Source of the DNA: Acidobacteriota bacterium
GTDB taxonomy: Bacteria; Acidobacteriota; Blastocatellia; RBC074
Assembly: GCA_018268995.1 (NCBI GenBank)
Contig: JAFDVL010000102.1
Span: 121,734 to 185,733, forward strand
Direction of reading: 5' to 3'
DNA length: 64,000 bases
Shown here one piece after another: positions 9,286 through 18,864 of this stretch (position 1 is its first letter; the number at the start of each line of letters is the position of its first letter). The position numbers and the translations under genes are program-made. Below the pieces are notes generated by a model. That model searched no databases, was not told the origin of the DNA, and saw nothing but the letters and a program-made list of their open reading frames with translations.

Positions 9286-12200
9286 ATGAAACGTGCATTT
9301 TTATTTTTCGCTCTCTGCCTTTGCTTTCTCGCCAGCGCATTCGCACAAAATGACAAATTACTGCTCCGCAATCCGACGATGAGCAAAACGCACATCGTCT
9401 TTGTTTTTGCGGGCGATTTGTGGATTGTGCCGCGTGAAGGCGGCGAAGCCTCTCGCTTAACAACAGGCGTCGGGACTGAAACCGATCCGCTCTTTTCGCC
9501 CGATGGCAAATGGATTGCTTTTACCGGGCAATACGACGGGAATGTGGATGTGTATCTGGTCGCCGCATCGGGTGGCGTGCCAAAGCGATTGACCTTTCAT
9601 CCCGATGTAGACCGAATGGTGAACTGGTCTTTGGACGGCAAAAATATCGTCTTTGTTTCAGGGCGAGATGCCTATTCGCGCCGCTTTGATCGGCTGTTCA
9701 CGATGCCTGTTGATGGAACGATGCCCACCCCCTTGCCGCTGCCAATGGGCTACGAAGCATCCTATTCCGGTGATGGAAACCGTCTGGCGTATGTTCCGAT
9801 GCAGCGCGCATTTCAAATGTGGAAGCGGTATCGAGGCGGGATGACCACGCCCGTCTGGATTGCGAGTCTAAGCGATTCCAGCATTGAGCGAGTGCCGCGT
9901 GACAATTCCAACGATTACAATCCGATGTGGCTGGGTGACAAGGTCTATTTTCTCTCCGACCGCAATGGCCCGGTTTCCTTATTCACGTACGACACAAAAA
10001 CCAAGAAGGTCGCTCAGGCATTGCCCAACACCGGTTTGGATATTAAATCTGCCTCGGCTTATCGGGATGCTGGGGGCGATTCCATCGTGTATGAGCAGTT
10101 CGGTTCGATCAACATTTATGATCTGAAATCCGGCAAAGCGAATCCCGTTAACATCACGATCAGTGGTGATTTGCCCAGCGTGCGCGCCAGATATGAAAAA
10201 GTTGCTCCTCGCATTACGAGTGCGGCGATCTCGCCCACAGGTGCGCGTGCCGTGTTTGAAGCACGCGGCGAAATCCTGACCGTACCCGCTGAAAAAGGTG
10301 ATGCCCGCAATTTGACGAATGCACCAGCCTCGGCTGAACGTGATCCATCCTGGTCACCCAATGGACAGTGGATCGCATATTTTTCAGACGAGTCAGGCGA
10401 GTATGAATTGCACCTGCGCAATCAAACCGGGATGGGCGAGGTCAAGAAAATCAAACTTGATCCTTCGTTTTACTACAACCCTCGCTGGTCGCCTGACAGC
10501 AAGAAGATCGCTTTTGTAGATAAGCGCCTGAATCTCTGGTACGTGGACATTGAAAAAGGTCAGCCCGTCAAAGTAGATCAATCCGGCTCTGATTGGGGCA
10601 ACATTGATCCTGACTGGTCACCTGACAGCAAATGGATTGCCTACGCGAAAATGCTGAAATCGTGGACGCATGCCGTTTATGTTTATTCGCTGGACGACAG
10701 TAAGATTTCACAAGTTACAGACGGGATGAGCGATGCGTTATATGCTCGATTTGACAAGAGCGGGAAGCATCTTTATTTCTCTGCCAGTACAGACATTGGC
10801 CCAACCAATGGCGGGTTGGACATGTCGCGCTATCCGCTGCGCTCAACGCGTAGCATTTATGCCGTAGTGCTGAAGAAATCTGATTCTTCTCCGCTTGCGC
10901 CTGAAAGCGACGAAGAGAAAGTTCCTGACGAAGAGAAAACTCCAGAAGCTACAGCCGCAGCCGCACTCAAAGCGGCAGCAGGTAAGCCGGGAGAGAAAAA
11001 GGAACCCGTCAAAGTCACGATTGATTTTGACAACATCAGCCAACGCATCATCGCATTACCGATTCCGGCGCGGAATTACGTGGGATTGATGCCGGGCAAA
11101 GCTAACAACCTATTCATCGCTGAAGTTTCCACTGCACAACCTGCACCCGGTCAACCCGGTGGAGTCACCGTCCACAAATTCGATCTTGAGAAGCGCAAGT
11201 TCGACAAATTCATTGATGGCGTAGGCGGAGCAGACGTTTCAGCAAACGGCGAAAAAATCCTTTATCGGCAAGGCCCAGGTTGGTTCATCGCAGCAACAGC
11301 TGCGCCGCCGAAGCCGGGTGATGGGCGGCTCAAGATCGAAGACCTTGAAGTTCGCATTGATCCCAAAGCCGAATGGAACCAGATTTATCGCGAAGTCGCT
11401 CGACTGGAACGTGACTACTTCTACGATCCGAATTTGCACGGAATGAATCTGGCTGAAATCACCAAGAAATACGAGCCGTACCTGAACAGCCTTGGTCATC
11501 GCAATGATCTAAACTATCTGTTCCAGGAAATGTACGGCGAAATGAGCGTTGGCCATCTGCGTGTTCAGGCTCCAGGCGATGTGCCAAATCCAAACTTTGT
11601 GCCGGGCGGTTTGCTTGGCTGCGACTTCCAGATTGAAAACGGACGCTATCGCTTTGCGAAAGTGTACAACGGCGAAAACTGGAACCCGCAGTTACGCGCA
11701 CCGCTCACACAACCGGGTATCAATGTTGTGACGGGCGAATATTTACTCGCAGTCAAAGGCCGCAACCTGACGGCGACCGACAATGTCTATCAATTCTTTG
11801 AAGGCACGTCGGGCAAGCAAATCGTCATTAAAGTCGGGCCAAATCCTGACGGCACGGGATCGCGCGAAGTCACGGTCATCCCTGTCGCCAGCGAAGCGGC
11901 CTTGCGCAACTACGACTGGATCGAAAGCAATCGCCGCAAGGTCAATGAAATGTCGGGTGGCAAGCTGGCCTATGTTTATCTGCCTGACACGGGAAACGGC
12001 GGCTACACGAACTTCAATCGGTATTACTTCGCGCAACTCGACAAAGAAGGCGCGATCATTGACGAGCGCTTCAACGGCGGCGGCAGTGCAGCCGATTACA
12101 TCGTAGACCATCTGGCCAAACCGGTGATGAGTTACTGGGCAGTGCGCGAAGGGATGGAGGCAACGACTCCGTTTGGTGTCATTCAAGGGCCCAAAGTGAT

Positions 12201-12684
12201 GCTGGCCAATGAATACTCCGGCTCCGGCGGCGACCTGTTGCCGTGGATGTTCAAGCGCAAAAAAATCGGCCCCGTTGTAGGCAAACGCACCTGGGGCGGA
12301 TTGGTGGGAATCGGCGGCTATCCGACGCTGGTTGATGGAGGCTATGTCACTGCGCCGCACTTTGGCTTTTATACGCCGGAAGGAAAATGGGAAGTCGAAA
12401 ACTATGGCACCCCACCGGATGTCGAAGTGGATTTCGATCCGGCAGCGTGGCGCAAAGGTCGTGACGTTCAACTTGAAAAAGCGGTGGAATTGGCGATGGC
12501 AGCTTTGACCAAAACTCCCGTCAAACGACCTATTCGCCCGGCTTATCCGAATTACCACGTCGCACCAACGGCAGCCAAACCGTCCGCCGCTCCCGCTACA
12601 CCGAAAGCGGCAGACAAAACGGCAAACAAGCCCGGAAAACCAGAACCCAAGATGAAAATAGCCGACAAAGTAGCGACGAAGTAA
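9286..12684 (+). CDS. Tricorn-like S41 protease with PD40 propellers (copy 2)
   Basis: A 1132-residue paralogue of the preceding gene with the same order: signal peptide (MKRAFLFFALCLCFLASAFA), PD40 propellers, acidic linker near residues 540-580, PDZ-like segment and S41 core. The nucleophile is S980 in GSGGD with D983, and the His candidate is in MSVGHLRV. Long blocks are nearly identical to copy 1, for example around YFSDESGEYELHLRNQTGMG. The N-terminal propeller, the linker and the tail diverge; copy 2 ends in a Lys/Pro/Ala-rich extension of about 40 residues. This is a tandem duplication. A strong terminator follows at 12710, so the M24-Tricorn-Tricorn set likely ends here. Confidence 0.92.
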   Translation: MKRAFLFFALCLCFLASAFAQNDKLLLRNPTMSKTHIVFVFAGDLWIVPREGGEASRLTTGVGTETDPLFSPDGKWIAFTGQYDGNVDVYLVAASGGVPKRLTFHPDVDRMVNWSLDGKNIVFVSGRDAYSRRFDRLFTMPVDGTMPTPLPLPMGYEASYSGDGNRLAYVPMQRAFQMWKRYRGGMTTPVWIASLSDSSIERVPRDNSNDYNPMWLGDKVYFLSDRNGPVSLFTYDTKTKKVAQALPNTGLDIKSASAYRDAGGDSIVYEQFGSINIYDLKSGKANPVNITISGDLPSVRARYEKVAPRITSAAISPTGARAVFEARGEILTVPAEKGDARNLTNAPASAERDPSWSPNGQWIAYFSDESGEYELHLRNQTGMGEVKKIKLDPSFYYNPRWSPDSKKIAFVDKRLNLWYVDIEKGQPVKVDQSGSDWGNIDPDWSPDSKWIAYAKMLKSWTHAVYVYSLDDSKISQVTDGMSDALYARFDKSGKHLYFSASTDIGPTNGGLDMSRYPLRSTRSIYAVVLKKSDSSPLAPESDEEKVPDEEKTPEATAAAALKAAAGKPGEKKEPVKVTIDFDNISQRIIALPIPARNYVGLMPGKANNLFIAEVSTAQPAPGQPGGVTVHKFDLEKRKFDKFIDGVGGADVSANGEKILYRQGPGWFIAATAAPPKPGDGRLKIEDLEVRIDPKAEWNQIYREVARLERDYFYDPNLHGMNLAEITKKYEPYLNSLGHRNDLNYLFQEMYGEMSVGHLRVQAPGDVPNPNFVPGGLLGCDFQIENGRYRFAKVYNGENWNPQLRAPLTQPGINVVTGEYLLAVKGRNLTATDNVYQFFEGTSGKQIVIKVGPNPDGTGSREVTVIPVASEAALRNYDWIESNRRKVNEMSGGKLAYVYLPDTGNGGYTNFNRYYFAQLDKEGAIIDERFNGGGSAADYIVDHLAKPVMSYWAVREGMEATTPFGVIQGPKVMLANEYSGSGGDLLPWMFKRKKIGPVVGKRTWGGLVGIGGYPTLVDGGYVTAPHFGFYTPEGKWEVENYGTPPDVEVDFDPAAWRKGRDVQLEKAVELAMAALTKTPVKRPIRPAYPNYHVAPTAAKPSAAPATPKAADKTANKPGKPEPKMKIADKVATK

Positions 12685-12709
12685 ATCCGCTTTCCAACTT
12701 AACAATTCG

Positions 12710-12762
12710 TGGCGCAACCGGTTAGGCTTTCCTCCCAACCAGGTTGCGCCATTACTTTTTTT
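12710..12762 (+). terminator. Rho-independent terminator after the Tricorn pair
   Basis: A 10-bp perfect stem (TGGCGCAACC at 12710-12719, GGTTGCGCCA at 12742-12751) can be extended inward by GGTTAGG/CCAACC pairing. It is followed by ATTAC and a run of seven T. It sits 25 nt after the stop of the second Tricorn gene. Confidence 0.88.
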
Positions 12763-12834
12763 GTAGCTTGATTTCAGGAACGCTTTCATAGGCTAGGCGA
12801 CTGTTCTAAAAGAACTGTGGAGCAGGCGACAGCC

Positions 12835-12957
12835 TTTTCTCAAGAGCCCAGTCGTTGACGGCTGGGGAAGATGCAGGCCGCAAAGAGGGCGCTTTGAGCG
12901 TCCTTCTCTTGCGGCTTAAGCCGAGCGAAAAGCCCGATCCATCGGGCTAGAGCCATT
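12835..12957. repeat. Composite hairpin repeat element (copy 1 of a 34-bp repeat)
   Basis: The first 34 bp (12835-12868) recur exactly at 20496-20529. Within them CCCAGTCG-TTGA-CGGCTGGG can form an 8-bp RNA stem with one G-U pair. Two more stems follow: GGCCGCAAAGAGG paired with CCTTCTCTTGCGGC (about 12877-12916), and AGCCCGAT-CC-ATCGGGCT (about 12931-12948). No gene is visible in it. It directly abuts the broken 5' end of the TPR gene. Confidence 0.65.
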
Positions 12958-12960
12958 ATT

Positions 12961-14133
12961 TGCGCTCACCCAGCCGTACAGGAACTCGCGCGGGCGTATG
13001 TAAAACTTGGCGATGTACAGGGCAATTCACGTTCGGGCGAATTAGGCGATAAACCCGCTGCGCTCGCCAGCTATCGTCGAGCATTGGAGATTCAACATCA
13101 TCTGGTGCAAACCCGTGGGACAAGTGTGCAGGCGCGCCATGAATTGGCGCTGAATCATTCCAAACTGGCCGAGGCGTCGGAGGCCGTTGAGCATAGAGCA
13201 GAAGCCATCGCGCACGCGCGCCAGTCTCTCACGTTGTTATCCGAGCTGTTGGCAGAAGTCCCCGAAGACAGGCGAATTTTTCACGACTGTTTTTATCAAT
13301 ACCACCAACTCTGTGATCTGTTTCGGAAGTCCGGGGAAAACGTCGACGCGCTGGCGCATACGCGCAAAGCAATTGCCCTGATGAAACCGCACATACAGAA
13401 AGCGGACGCAACTGAATCTGGAGAAATGCTGTATAACGATCACCAGCGGTTTGCCCTGATGCTGCGCGAAGTCGGTGATTTGGAAGACGCGTTACAGCAT
13501 TACGTTCGAGCACTCAATCTAGCGCAGGAAACCGCAGTCAAAGCGCCAAATGATTTTGATGTGAAGTACGTGCAAAGTGATATTCACCGAGGCATTGCGA
13601 TTACCCTGACACGGAAGAAAGATTTTCCTGGAGCCTTGGAACACTATCAACGAGGTCACGAAATCATGGCTTCGCTCTCGCAACTTGATCCTGCCAATAT
13701 CCGATTACTACATCGCCTCAGTCAAAGTCATGGAAATATCGCAGACGCTTTTGCATTGGTGAACGACAATGCCCAGGCGCAGAACCATCTGCGTCAGGCT
13801 GTAGCGATGGAAGAGACATTGATCGCCAAAGTCCCCTCGCGATCCCCAATCAGTCTGGCAGATCGCCTGAAAGCCCTGGCAGATACAGTTCGCAGCAACG
13901 GGAATTATCAGGACGCGCTGAATTACTATGAACAAGCATTGCGCGTGATGGAACCGATGGTCGCGCAACCCCCCACAGACAAATTGGCACGCCGCCGTCT
14001 GGGCATCTATCACGCATACATTGGCCTATGTCAGCTCAAACTCGGAAAGACTGAGGCTGCCAAGGAGCCACTGAACCTGATGTTACAGGTACGCGAAGAA
14101 CTCCGCGCCGCAGATCGCGGAAAGCCCACCTGA
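12961..14133 (+). pseudogene. 5'-truncated TPR region of a Ser/Thr-kinase-type TPR protein
   Basis: The open frame runs without a credible start from about 12961: AVQELARAYVKLGDVQGN, then GDKPAALASYRRALEI, followed by TPR-like helical repeats to residue ~340. This opening matches the region linking kinase and TPRs in acidobacterial Ser/Thr kinases with C-terminal TPRs, so the kinase domain and membrane segment appear to be missing (inference from family knowledge). Translation could restart at the TTG at 13084. The 3' end runs into the antisense end of the SBBP gene by 51 bp, and both tails look non-homologous there. The left border coincides with the hairpin repeat. I read it as a fragment carried by rearrangement. 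Confidence 0.7.
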
Positions 14134-16518
14134 ATCCGTAACCTGTACGCGAATGGTGTTGGCGTTCGGGCCATCCAGATTGATTGCCGAAAAAGAGACG
14201 CTCTGCCCTGGGGTCTCGAAACTTCCATTGTTGTCCAAATCCCAGGCATAACTCAGCGCATTGCCATCAGGATCAGAACCTGTAGCGGTGACGTTGATTG
14301 TGCCGCCTTCGTTTACGGTGTAAGGCCCGACAGCGCTGACGAGGGGGGGATTATTTGATTCGCCGATGATGGCAAAGAAAGCATCCTGCACACCGGCAAA
14401 AGTTGGCTGAAATCCGTTGACGATGGGAAGCACCGTAGAAGTTGTTCCACCTGCGACATAGGCCCGGCCTGAATTATCTACAGCAATGCTGACTAAAGAT
14501 GCATTTGACGGCAGGACAAATGAATAGAGCTTCGCCGCACCCGTCGAGTTAATTTTGGTGACAGCCCAACTGCCAGAAACATAGATATTATTTAGTGAAT
14601 CCAGCGCCACGGCTTCGCCCACCACATCTGCACATCCACCACCCAAATACGTCGAGATTTGACGTACGCCTGCGCTATCCAACTTGACTAGAAATCTATT
14701 ATCCACACAACCGTTCAACGCTGGCTCTAACGCATTCAGAGTCGGGAAATCAGTAGAAGGCGTCAGACCAGTGACATACGCATTGCCTGCCGCATCTACG
14801 GCGACGCCCTGCGCTGTTTCTCTGCCGCCGGAATAATACGGCTGTCCGCTGCTTCCTCCCAGATATGTGGAATACACCAGCCCTGTCCCTGTCGGATTCA
14901 GCTTCAGCGCGAACGCATCGGTGAAACCGCCGCCATAAACTGGCTGCACGGCATTGAGCGTGGGGAAAGCTGTCGAACTCGTCAGCCCTGTCACGATGGC
15001 ATTGCCGCTCGAATCTACTGCAATCCCCTGCCCCTGTTCATCTCCGGGGCTGCCGATGAAGGTGGAATAGGTCAAGCTGCCGGTCGCGTTAATCTTTGTC
15101 GCAAACGCCTCGTACGAACCATTGTGCGTCGTCTGATATGCGCCACTTGTAGTTGGGAAGGCGCAGGTCGCGCAGGCAGCATAGGACAACGTCCAACCTG
15201 TCAGATACACACTGTCTGCCGGGCCAATCGCAACGTCGGTCGAAGTTTCCGTATACCAACCGCCCAGGTACGTTGAAAAAATCAGCCCTGAGCCTGTTGC
15301 ATTCAGTTTCGTCACAAAAACATCTGAAACTCCAGCAAAAGTCGGTTGTAACGGGTTCATTAAGGGGAAAGAGTTGGCGCAGGTGTCACCAACGACGACC
15401 GCATTGCCTCCGCTGTCTACGGCAATATCCAACGCATTGGCGCAGCCATTCGCGCCGCCTAGATAGGTCGCATAAATGATCGAAGAATTGGCTGGATTGA
15501 ACTTGATGACAAACGCATTGTCGCCCACACTTGCCGTCGGCAATAAAGCATTGGCTGTCGGGAAATCAAGTGATCGGGTATAGCCGGTGACATACGCCAT
15601 TCCAGCAGAATCAACAGCGACACCGTGTGCTTCGTCGAAATCTGTACCGCCAAGATAGGTCGAATAAAGTACAACAATTGGATCAATGACCAGCGGCTTA
15701 CGCACATCATAATCACCAACTTGAAAACCAACCTGATTGTTTTTCTGTATCACATAGCCGCCAGCAATCTTGACCTTTTTTCCGTCGAATTCCTGATAAA
15801 TGGATGGCTTTGTCCACTGCACATCACGCGCTTTCGTTTTGATAATCAGGTCCCCATCATGATTCAGTTCCAGGTCTTCCGCGCCTGAAATCCGCATTTG
15901 AATGTGATCAGGCTTCGCTCCGGGCGCAACAATGAAATCAAATTCAAGTTGCTGTTGAGTGCCGTAATAAACCAGATCAATGCCGGGATACACCGCTTTG
16001 TATTGCACCTTGCTGTACTGCGGAACATCCGTGCGCCATTGTTTTGGGTCGTGTCCGATGAAGTAATTGCTTTTGCCAGGCAAGAGATTCGTTCCTTCGA
16101 TCAAGGCTGAGGAACTCGCACCAACCAGTTTCATTCGCATCGTGTCCACGGGTTGATTGGAAGTCGCCTCTGTTTGCGAGACGTTGCGGAATTGAAACAC
16201 AGTGTCAGCCGAGGTCAGGAAGAGATCGTAGCCCCCGCCTCGCGCTTTAAATCGGACAGGTTTCTCAAACTGTCCCTGATTGGCTTCAAAATACAGCGGA
16301 AGTTTTCCATATTCCGCCAGCATTTTTCCGTCGCGGTGTCTGAGCTGAGAGGCCTTCGCTGCCGGAGGCGTTCCGGCCTCACTGACAAGCTTCGCTCCTG
16401 GCAATTTGCGATGATTTCCAGCCTGCACATAAAAAGTGAATGACATCCAGACCATCAAAACCAAAATGGTTAGGAAAGTGATGCTGTAGTAGTTTCTGCG
16501 TATGGTTTCCTGGCTCAT
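14083..16518 (-). CDS. SBBP-repeat beta-propeller surface protein with PKD-like domain (3' end truncated)
   Basis: An 811-residue exported protein. It has an N-terminal membrane anchor or signal (about residues 8-32) and a DUF7948-type domain (about 60-290, with FEANQGQ and YPGIDLVYYG). About seven to eight SBBP repeats follow (motifs YSTYLGG, DSSGNAIVTG, YLGGSSG), then a PKD-like module (VNEGGTINVTATGSDPDGN) that stops abruptly at VTDSGGLS. The last ten residues (ICGAEFFAYL) come from antisense of the TPR gene, so the natural C-terminus is lost. The ATG at 16518 follows AGGGA; upstream in-frame starts exist at 16620 and 16575. It likely acts at the cell surface, perhaps in binding; its function is unknown. 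Confidence 0.8.
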   Translation of the reverse strand: MSQETIRRNYYSITFLTILVLMVWMSFTFYVQAGNHRKLPGAKLVSEAGTPPAAKASQLRHRDGKMLAEYGKLPLYFEANQGQFEKPVRFKARGGGYDLFLTSADTVFQFRNVSQTEATSNQPVDTMRMKLVGASSSALIEGTNLLPGKSNYFIGHDPKQWRTDVPQYSKVQYKAVYPGIDLVYYGTQQQLEFDFIVAPGAKPDHIQMRISGAEDLELNHDGDLIIKTKARDVQWTKPSIYQEFDGKKVKIAGGYVIQKNNQVGFQVGDYDVRKPLVIDPIVVLYSTYLGGTDFDEAHGVAVDSAGMAYVTGYTRSLDFPTANALLPTASVGDNAFVIKFNPANSSIIYATYLGGANGCANALDIAVDSGGNAVVVGDTCANSFPLMNPLQPTFAGVSDVFVTKLNATGSGLIFSTYLGGWYTETSTDVAIGPADSVYLTGWTLSYAACATCAFPTTSGAYQTTHNGSYEAFATKINATGSLTYSTFIGSPGDEQGQGIAVDSSGNAIVTGLTSSTAFPTLNAVQPVYGGGFTDAFALKLNPTGTGLVYSTYLGGSSGQPYYSGGRETAQGVAVDAAGNAYVTGLTPSTDFPTLNALEPALNGCVDNRFLVKLDSAGVRQISTYLGGGCADVVGEAVALDSLNNIYVSGSWAVTKINSTGAAKLYSFVLPSNASLVSIAVDNSGRAYVAGGTTSTVLPIVNGFQPTFAGVQDAFFAIIGESNNPPLVSAVGPYTVNEGGTINVTATGSDPDGNALSYAWDLDNNGSFETPGQSVSFSAINLDGPNANTIRVQVTDSGGLSAICGAEFFAYL

Positions 16519-16875
16519 GTTTTTCCCTGATTTGATCCGCAATGGATACGGTGATTTGAATGGTTTGCGAAGCATCACAAAGACGCACTGCTCGGCCTGT
16601 CTATTGGCTAGCAATAGCACCGCGTTGCGTCAACGATAGCGCTTCAGAATTTTGCTTTCACCTTATTCATGTGACATCAAGAACAGGAAAGGATCATGGG
16701 ACTTCATATTTTTTCGGCGGGTATTGAGAATAATTCGATTACAACCTATAAACCTTCCTCGGTCATAGAGAGTGTCTGGGAATTCAGTCAGATACCGATC
16801 CTCCGCAGCTAATTTCCAAACACGGTTGTAAAGAAAGGCAGCTGCCTTGAAGCAAATTATCCGGGGTCATTCATT

Positions 16876-17688
16876 ATGCTTTTTGCTGATATTCATCTTG
16901 CTCGCCGATTGGAACTGACCAACACGTTGGAATGTGTGGAATATGCGCGTGCCCATGCTCGGCTGTTCCCGGATTCTGGATCGCTGTCTATTCCACTAAT
17001 GGGAGGATTTGCGACCTACGCAGGTGCAGATTCGCCGATTACGCAAGCCTTCGGTCTGGGGCTGCAAGGCGTTGTCAGTGAATCCGAAGTAGATGAACTG
17101 GAGGATTTCTATTTCAGCCGTCGAGTGGCGGTCAACATTGAGCTGTGCCCCTTGGCAGATGTCACATTAATTGAAATCCTGATGCGTCGTGGTTACCGCA
17201 TTATTGAAACCAGTAACGTCTTGTATCAGGAACTTAACACGTTCAGATCAGCGCAATCGGCTCAAGCCACGGTAAGGATTCCAGGGCCAGATGAAGAAGA
17301 AAAATGGGCAAAGACCATCGCACGGGGCTTTGTTGAAGATGAAGAACCACATCCAATTATGATCGAACTAGGGCGGACGATTTTTCAGTCGGAGAATTCT
17401 GTTCCTTTTCTGGTTGAAGTAGAAGGACAACCGGCAGGCGGCGGCGGAGTTTCGATTTCCAATGGCGTAGCAGATTTCTATGGGCAAGCAACAATTCCAG
17501 CATTTCGGCGGCGCGGCGTACAATCAGCGTTGATTCAGGCCAGCTTGTCTTATGCCAAAGAACAAGGTTGTGAAATTGCAATGGGAACGACCATGTGCGG
17601 CACAACCTCGCAACATAATTTTGAGCGAAATGGTTTCCGTATTTGCTATTCGCGGATCAAGCTGATGCGGGAATGGCCGGGGGAATAA
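16876..17688 (+). CDS. GNAT family N-acetyltransferase
   Basis: A 270-residue protein whose C-terminal half carries a GNAT acetyl-CoA fold. The pyrophosphate-binding motif reads FRRRGVQSALIQ (about residue 214), preceded by a beta strand (ADFYGQATIP) and followed by the ARNGF-like strand FERNGFRICYSR. The N-terminal half (about 1-140) looks like a degenerate second GNAT-like domain. The substrate is unknown. No strong Shine-Dalgarno is visible. The gene ends 2 nt before the convergent membrane-protein gene, so the two 3' ends are packed together. Confidence 0.85.
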   Translation: MLFADIHLARRLELTNTLECVEYARAHARLFPDSGSLSIPLMGGFATYAGADSPITQAFGLGLQGVVSESEVDELEDFYFSRRVAVNIELCPLADVTLIEILMRRGYRIIETSNVLYQELNTFRSAQSAQATVRIPGPDEEEKWAKTIARGFVEDEEPHPIMIELGRTIFQSENSVPFLVEVEGQPAGGGGVSISNGVADFYGQATIPAFRRRGVQSALIQASLSYAKEQGCEIAMGTTMCGTTSQHNFERNGFRICYSRIKLMREWPGE

Positions 17689-17690
17689 GT

Positions 17691-18140
17691 TCAAACAATC
17701 CCACGTAATTTTCCAGCAATGTAGGGAGAGAACATCAGGATCAGCATGCCAAATGGCAGCAAACCGCCGTGCATTAAATCGTAATCGGATAGCACCCGCT
17801 CCCAGGAAAGCCCCAAAATTGCGCGTCCCAAAATCAATTCAAACGCAATTGTCAGCACCAGCCAGAAGACGCCAATGAAGAGCAATTCTGTGATACGGCA
17901 CGCCTTCAACCAATGCACAAAAATAAATGCGATAGTACAAATGATCATGGCTCCGCTGAAGACTGCGATTTGACGAGCACGAAAATCTCCGACGCGTGGT
18001 TCTAGCAACAAAACCCGCAAGATGCCATGAATAAACTCTGCCCCAATGATGACCAGCCAGATAACGAATGCACGCCAGGCGATTTCCAGCCATTGACGAT
18101 TCATTTCACGCGTTGGAATCGGGACAGTAATAGTGTTCAT
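17691..18140 (-). CDS. Small four-helix membrane protein, unknown function
   Basis: A 149-residue hydrophobic protein with about four predicted membrane helices (near residues 22-42, 58-78, 84-108 and 124-145) and the charged loop EPRVGDFRARQIAVFSG. No family with a known job is recognised. I start at ATG 18140, 4 nt after the stop of the upstream gene, since the in-frame upstream start at 18200 would lie inside that gene. It is the last gene of a three-gene minus-strand operon with the following entries. Confidence 0.7.
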   Translation of the reverse strand: MNTITVPIPTREMNRQWLEIAWRAFVIWLVIIGAEFIHGILRVLLLEPRVGDFRARQIAVFSGAMIICTIAFIFVHWLKACRITELLFIGVFWLVLTIAFELILGRAILGLSWERVLSDYDLMHGGLLPFGMLILMFSPYIAGKLRGIV

Positions 18141-18144
18141 ATGC

Positions 18145-18852
18145 TTAATATTGGTCTCTGAGTAATCCAATGAGCACCAATCCATGAATCGCACCAACAA
18201 CAGCGCCTGTAATCAACAACGTCACCGCAATCAAAAAGAAGATCGGCAAACCTTGCGTGCCTTGCGGGATAACGCCAGCCCCCACAAAAACCAATGGCAT
18301 CCCAACCGCCCAGGCAAAGGCATTTGCCGTAATCCATTTGTTTGTGTGCTTCAGGTATTTACGCAGAATCAACCATTGCGTCATGCCTAATGCCACCCCC
18401 AACCCCAAGCCCATCAAGGCCGCCAGGGAAAATTTTGCGATGGGGCTGATCTCCGCCGGAGGAGAGGCGATGGCAGTTTCCTGCAATGCGATGAGCGTGC
18501 TGGGAATCATTCCCAGTCCCCAGGCGATCACTGCGCCGATGGCGGTAGCTTTCATCCAATCGCAGCGCGGTAATCGTCGCATAAAAGGATGCATCGCATA
18601 CCATTGGGCATAACCGAGAATCAGCCCTTCCCCCGCGCCCAGCAAGATTGTCAGCGCAGTAAAACAGAGCACCGCCAGTGACGTTCTCGGTTCCCCGAAA
18701 TACCACAGCATCCCGCCTGCAATCGCAGCGACTAATCCGAGTCCGATCATTTCGCCCAGTGCATTCGCTGCGATCCAGCGCGCGTACAGATGATCCATTC
18801 TGACTTCTTCCCCTGGCATCAACAGGAATGACTGTGAGGTTCTTTGAATCAT
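18145..18852 (-). CDS. Duplicated multi-pass membrane protein, unknown function
   Basis: A 235-residue membrane protein with about six helices and an internal repeat. GYAQWYAMHPFM...WMKATAIGAVIAWGLGM in the first half resembles GMTQWLILRKYL...WITANAFAWAVGM in the second. The QW-x(n)-W-x-x-AN-x-x-x-W-x-x-GM pattern is typical of an uncharacterised membrane family also seen in cyanobacteria (family knowledge). The ATG at 18852 has AAAGGA 4-5 nt upstream. It starts 12 nt after the DUF2867 gene and is followed within 4 nt by another membrane gene, which indicates co-transcription. Confidence 0.75.
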   Translation of the reverse strand: MIQRTSQSFLLMPGEEVRMDHLYARWIAANALGEMIGLGLVAAIAGGMLWYFGEPRTSLAVLCFTALTILLGAGEGLILGYAQWYAMHPFMRRLPRCDWMKATAIGAVIAWGLGMIPSTLIALQETAIASPPAEISPIAKFSLAALMGLGLGVALGMTQWLILRKYLKHTNKWITANAFAWAVGMPLVFVGAGVIPQGTQGLPIFFLIAVTLLITGAVVGAIHGLVLIGLLRDQY

Positions 18853-18864
18853 ACTGTCCTTTCA

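Noticed and set aside
11743..12789. 348-codon minus-strand frame antisense to the second Tricorn gene
   Set aside because: It lies wholly opposite conserved S41/PDZ coding sequence and has Arg/His/Phe-rich composition and no family features; a codon-bias shadow.
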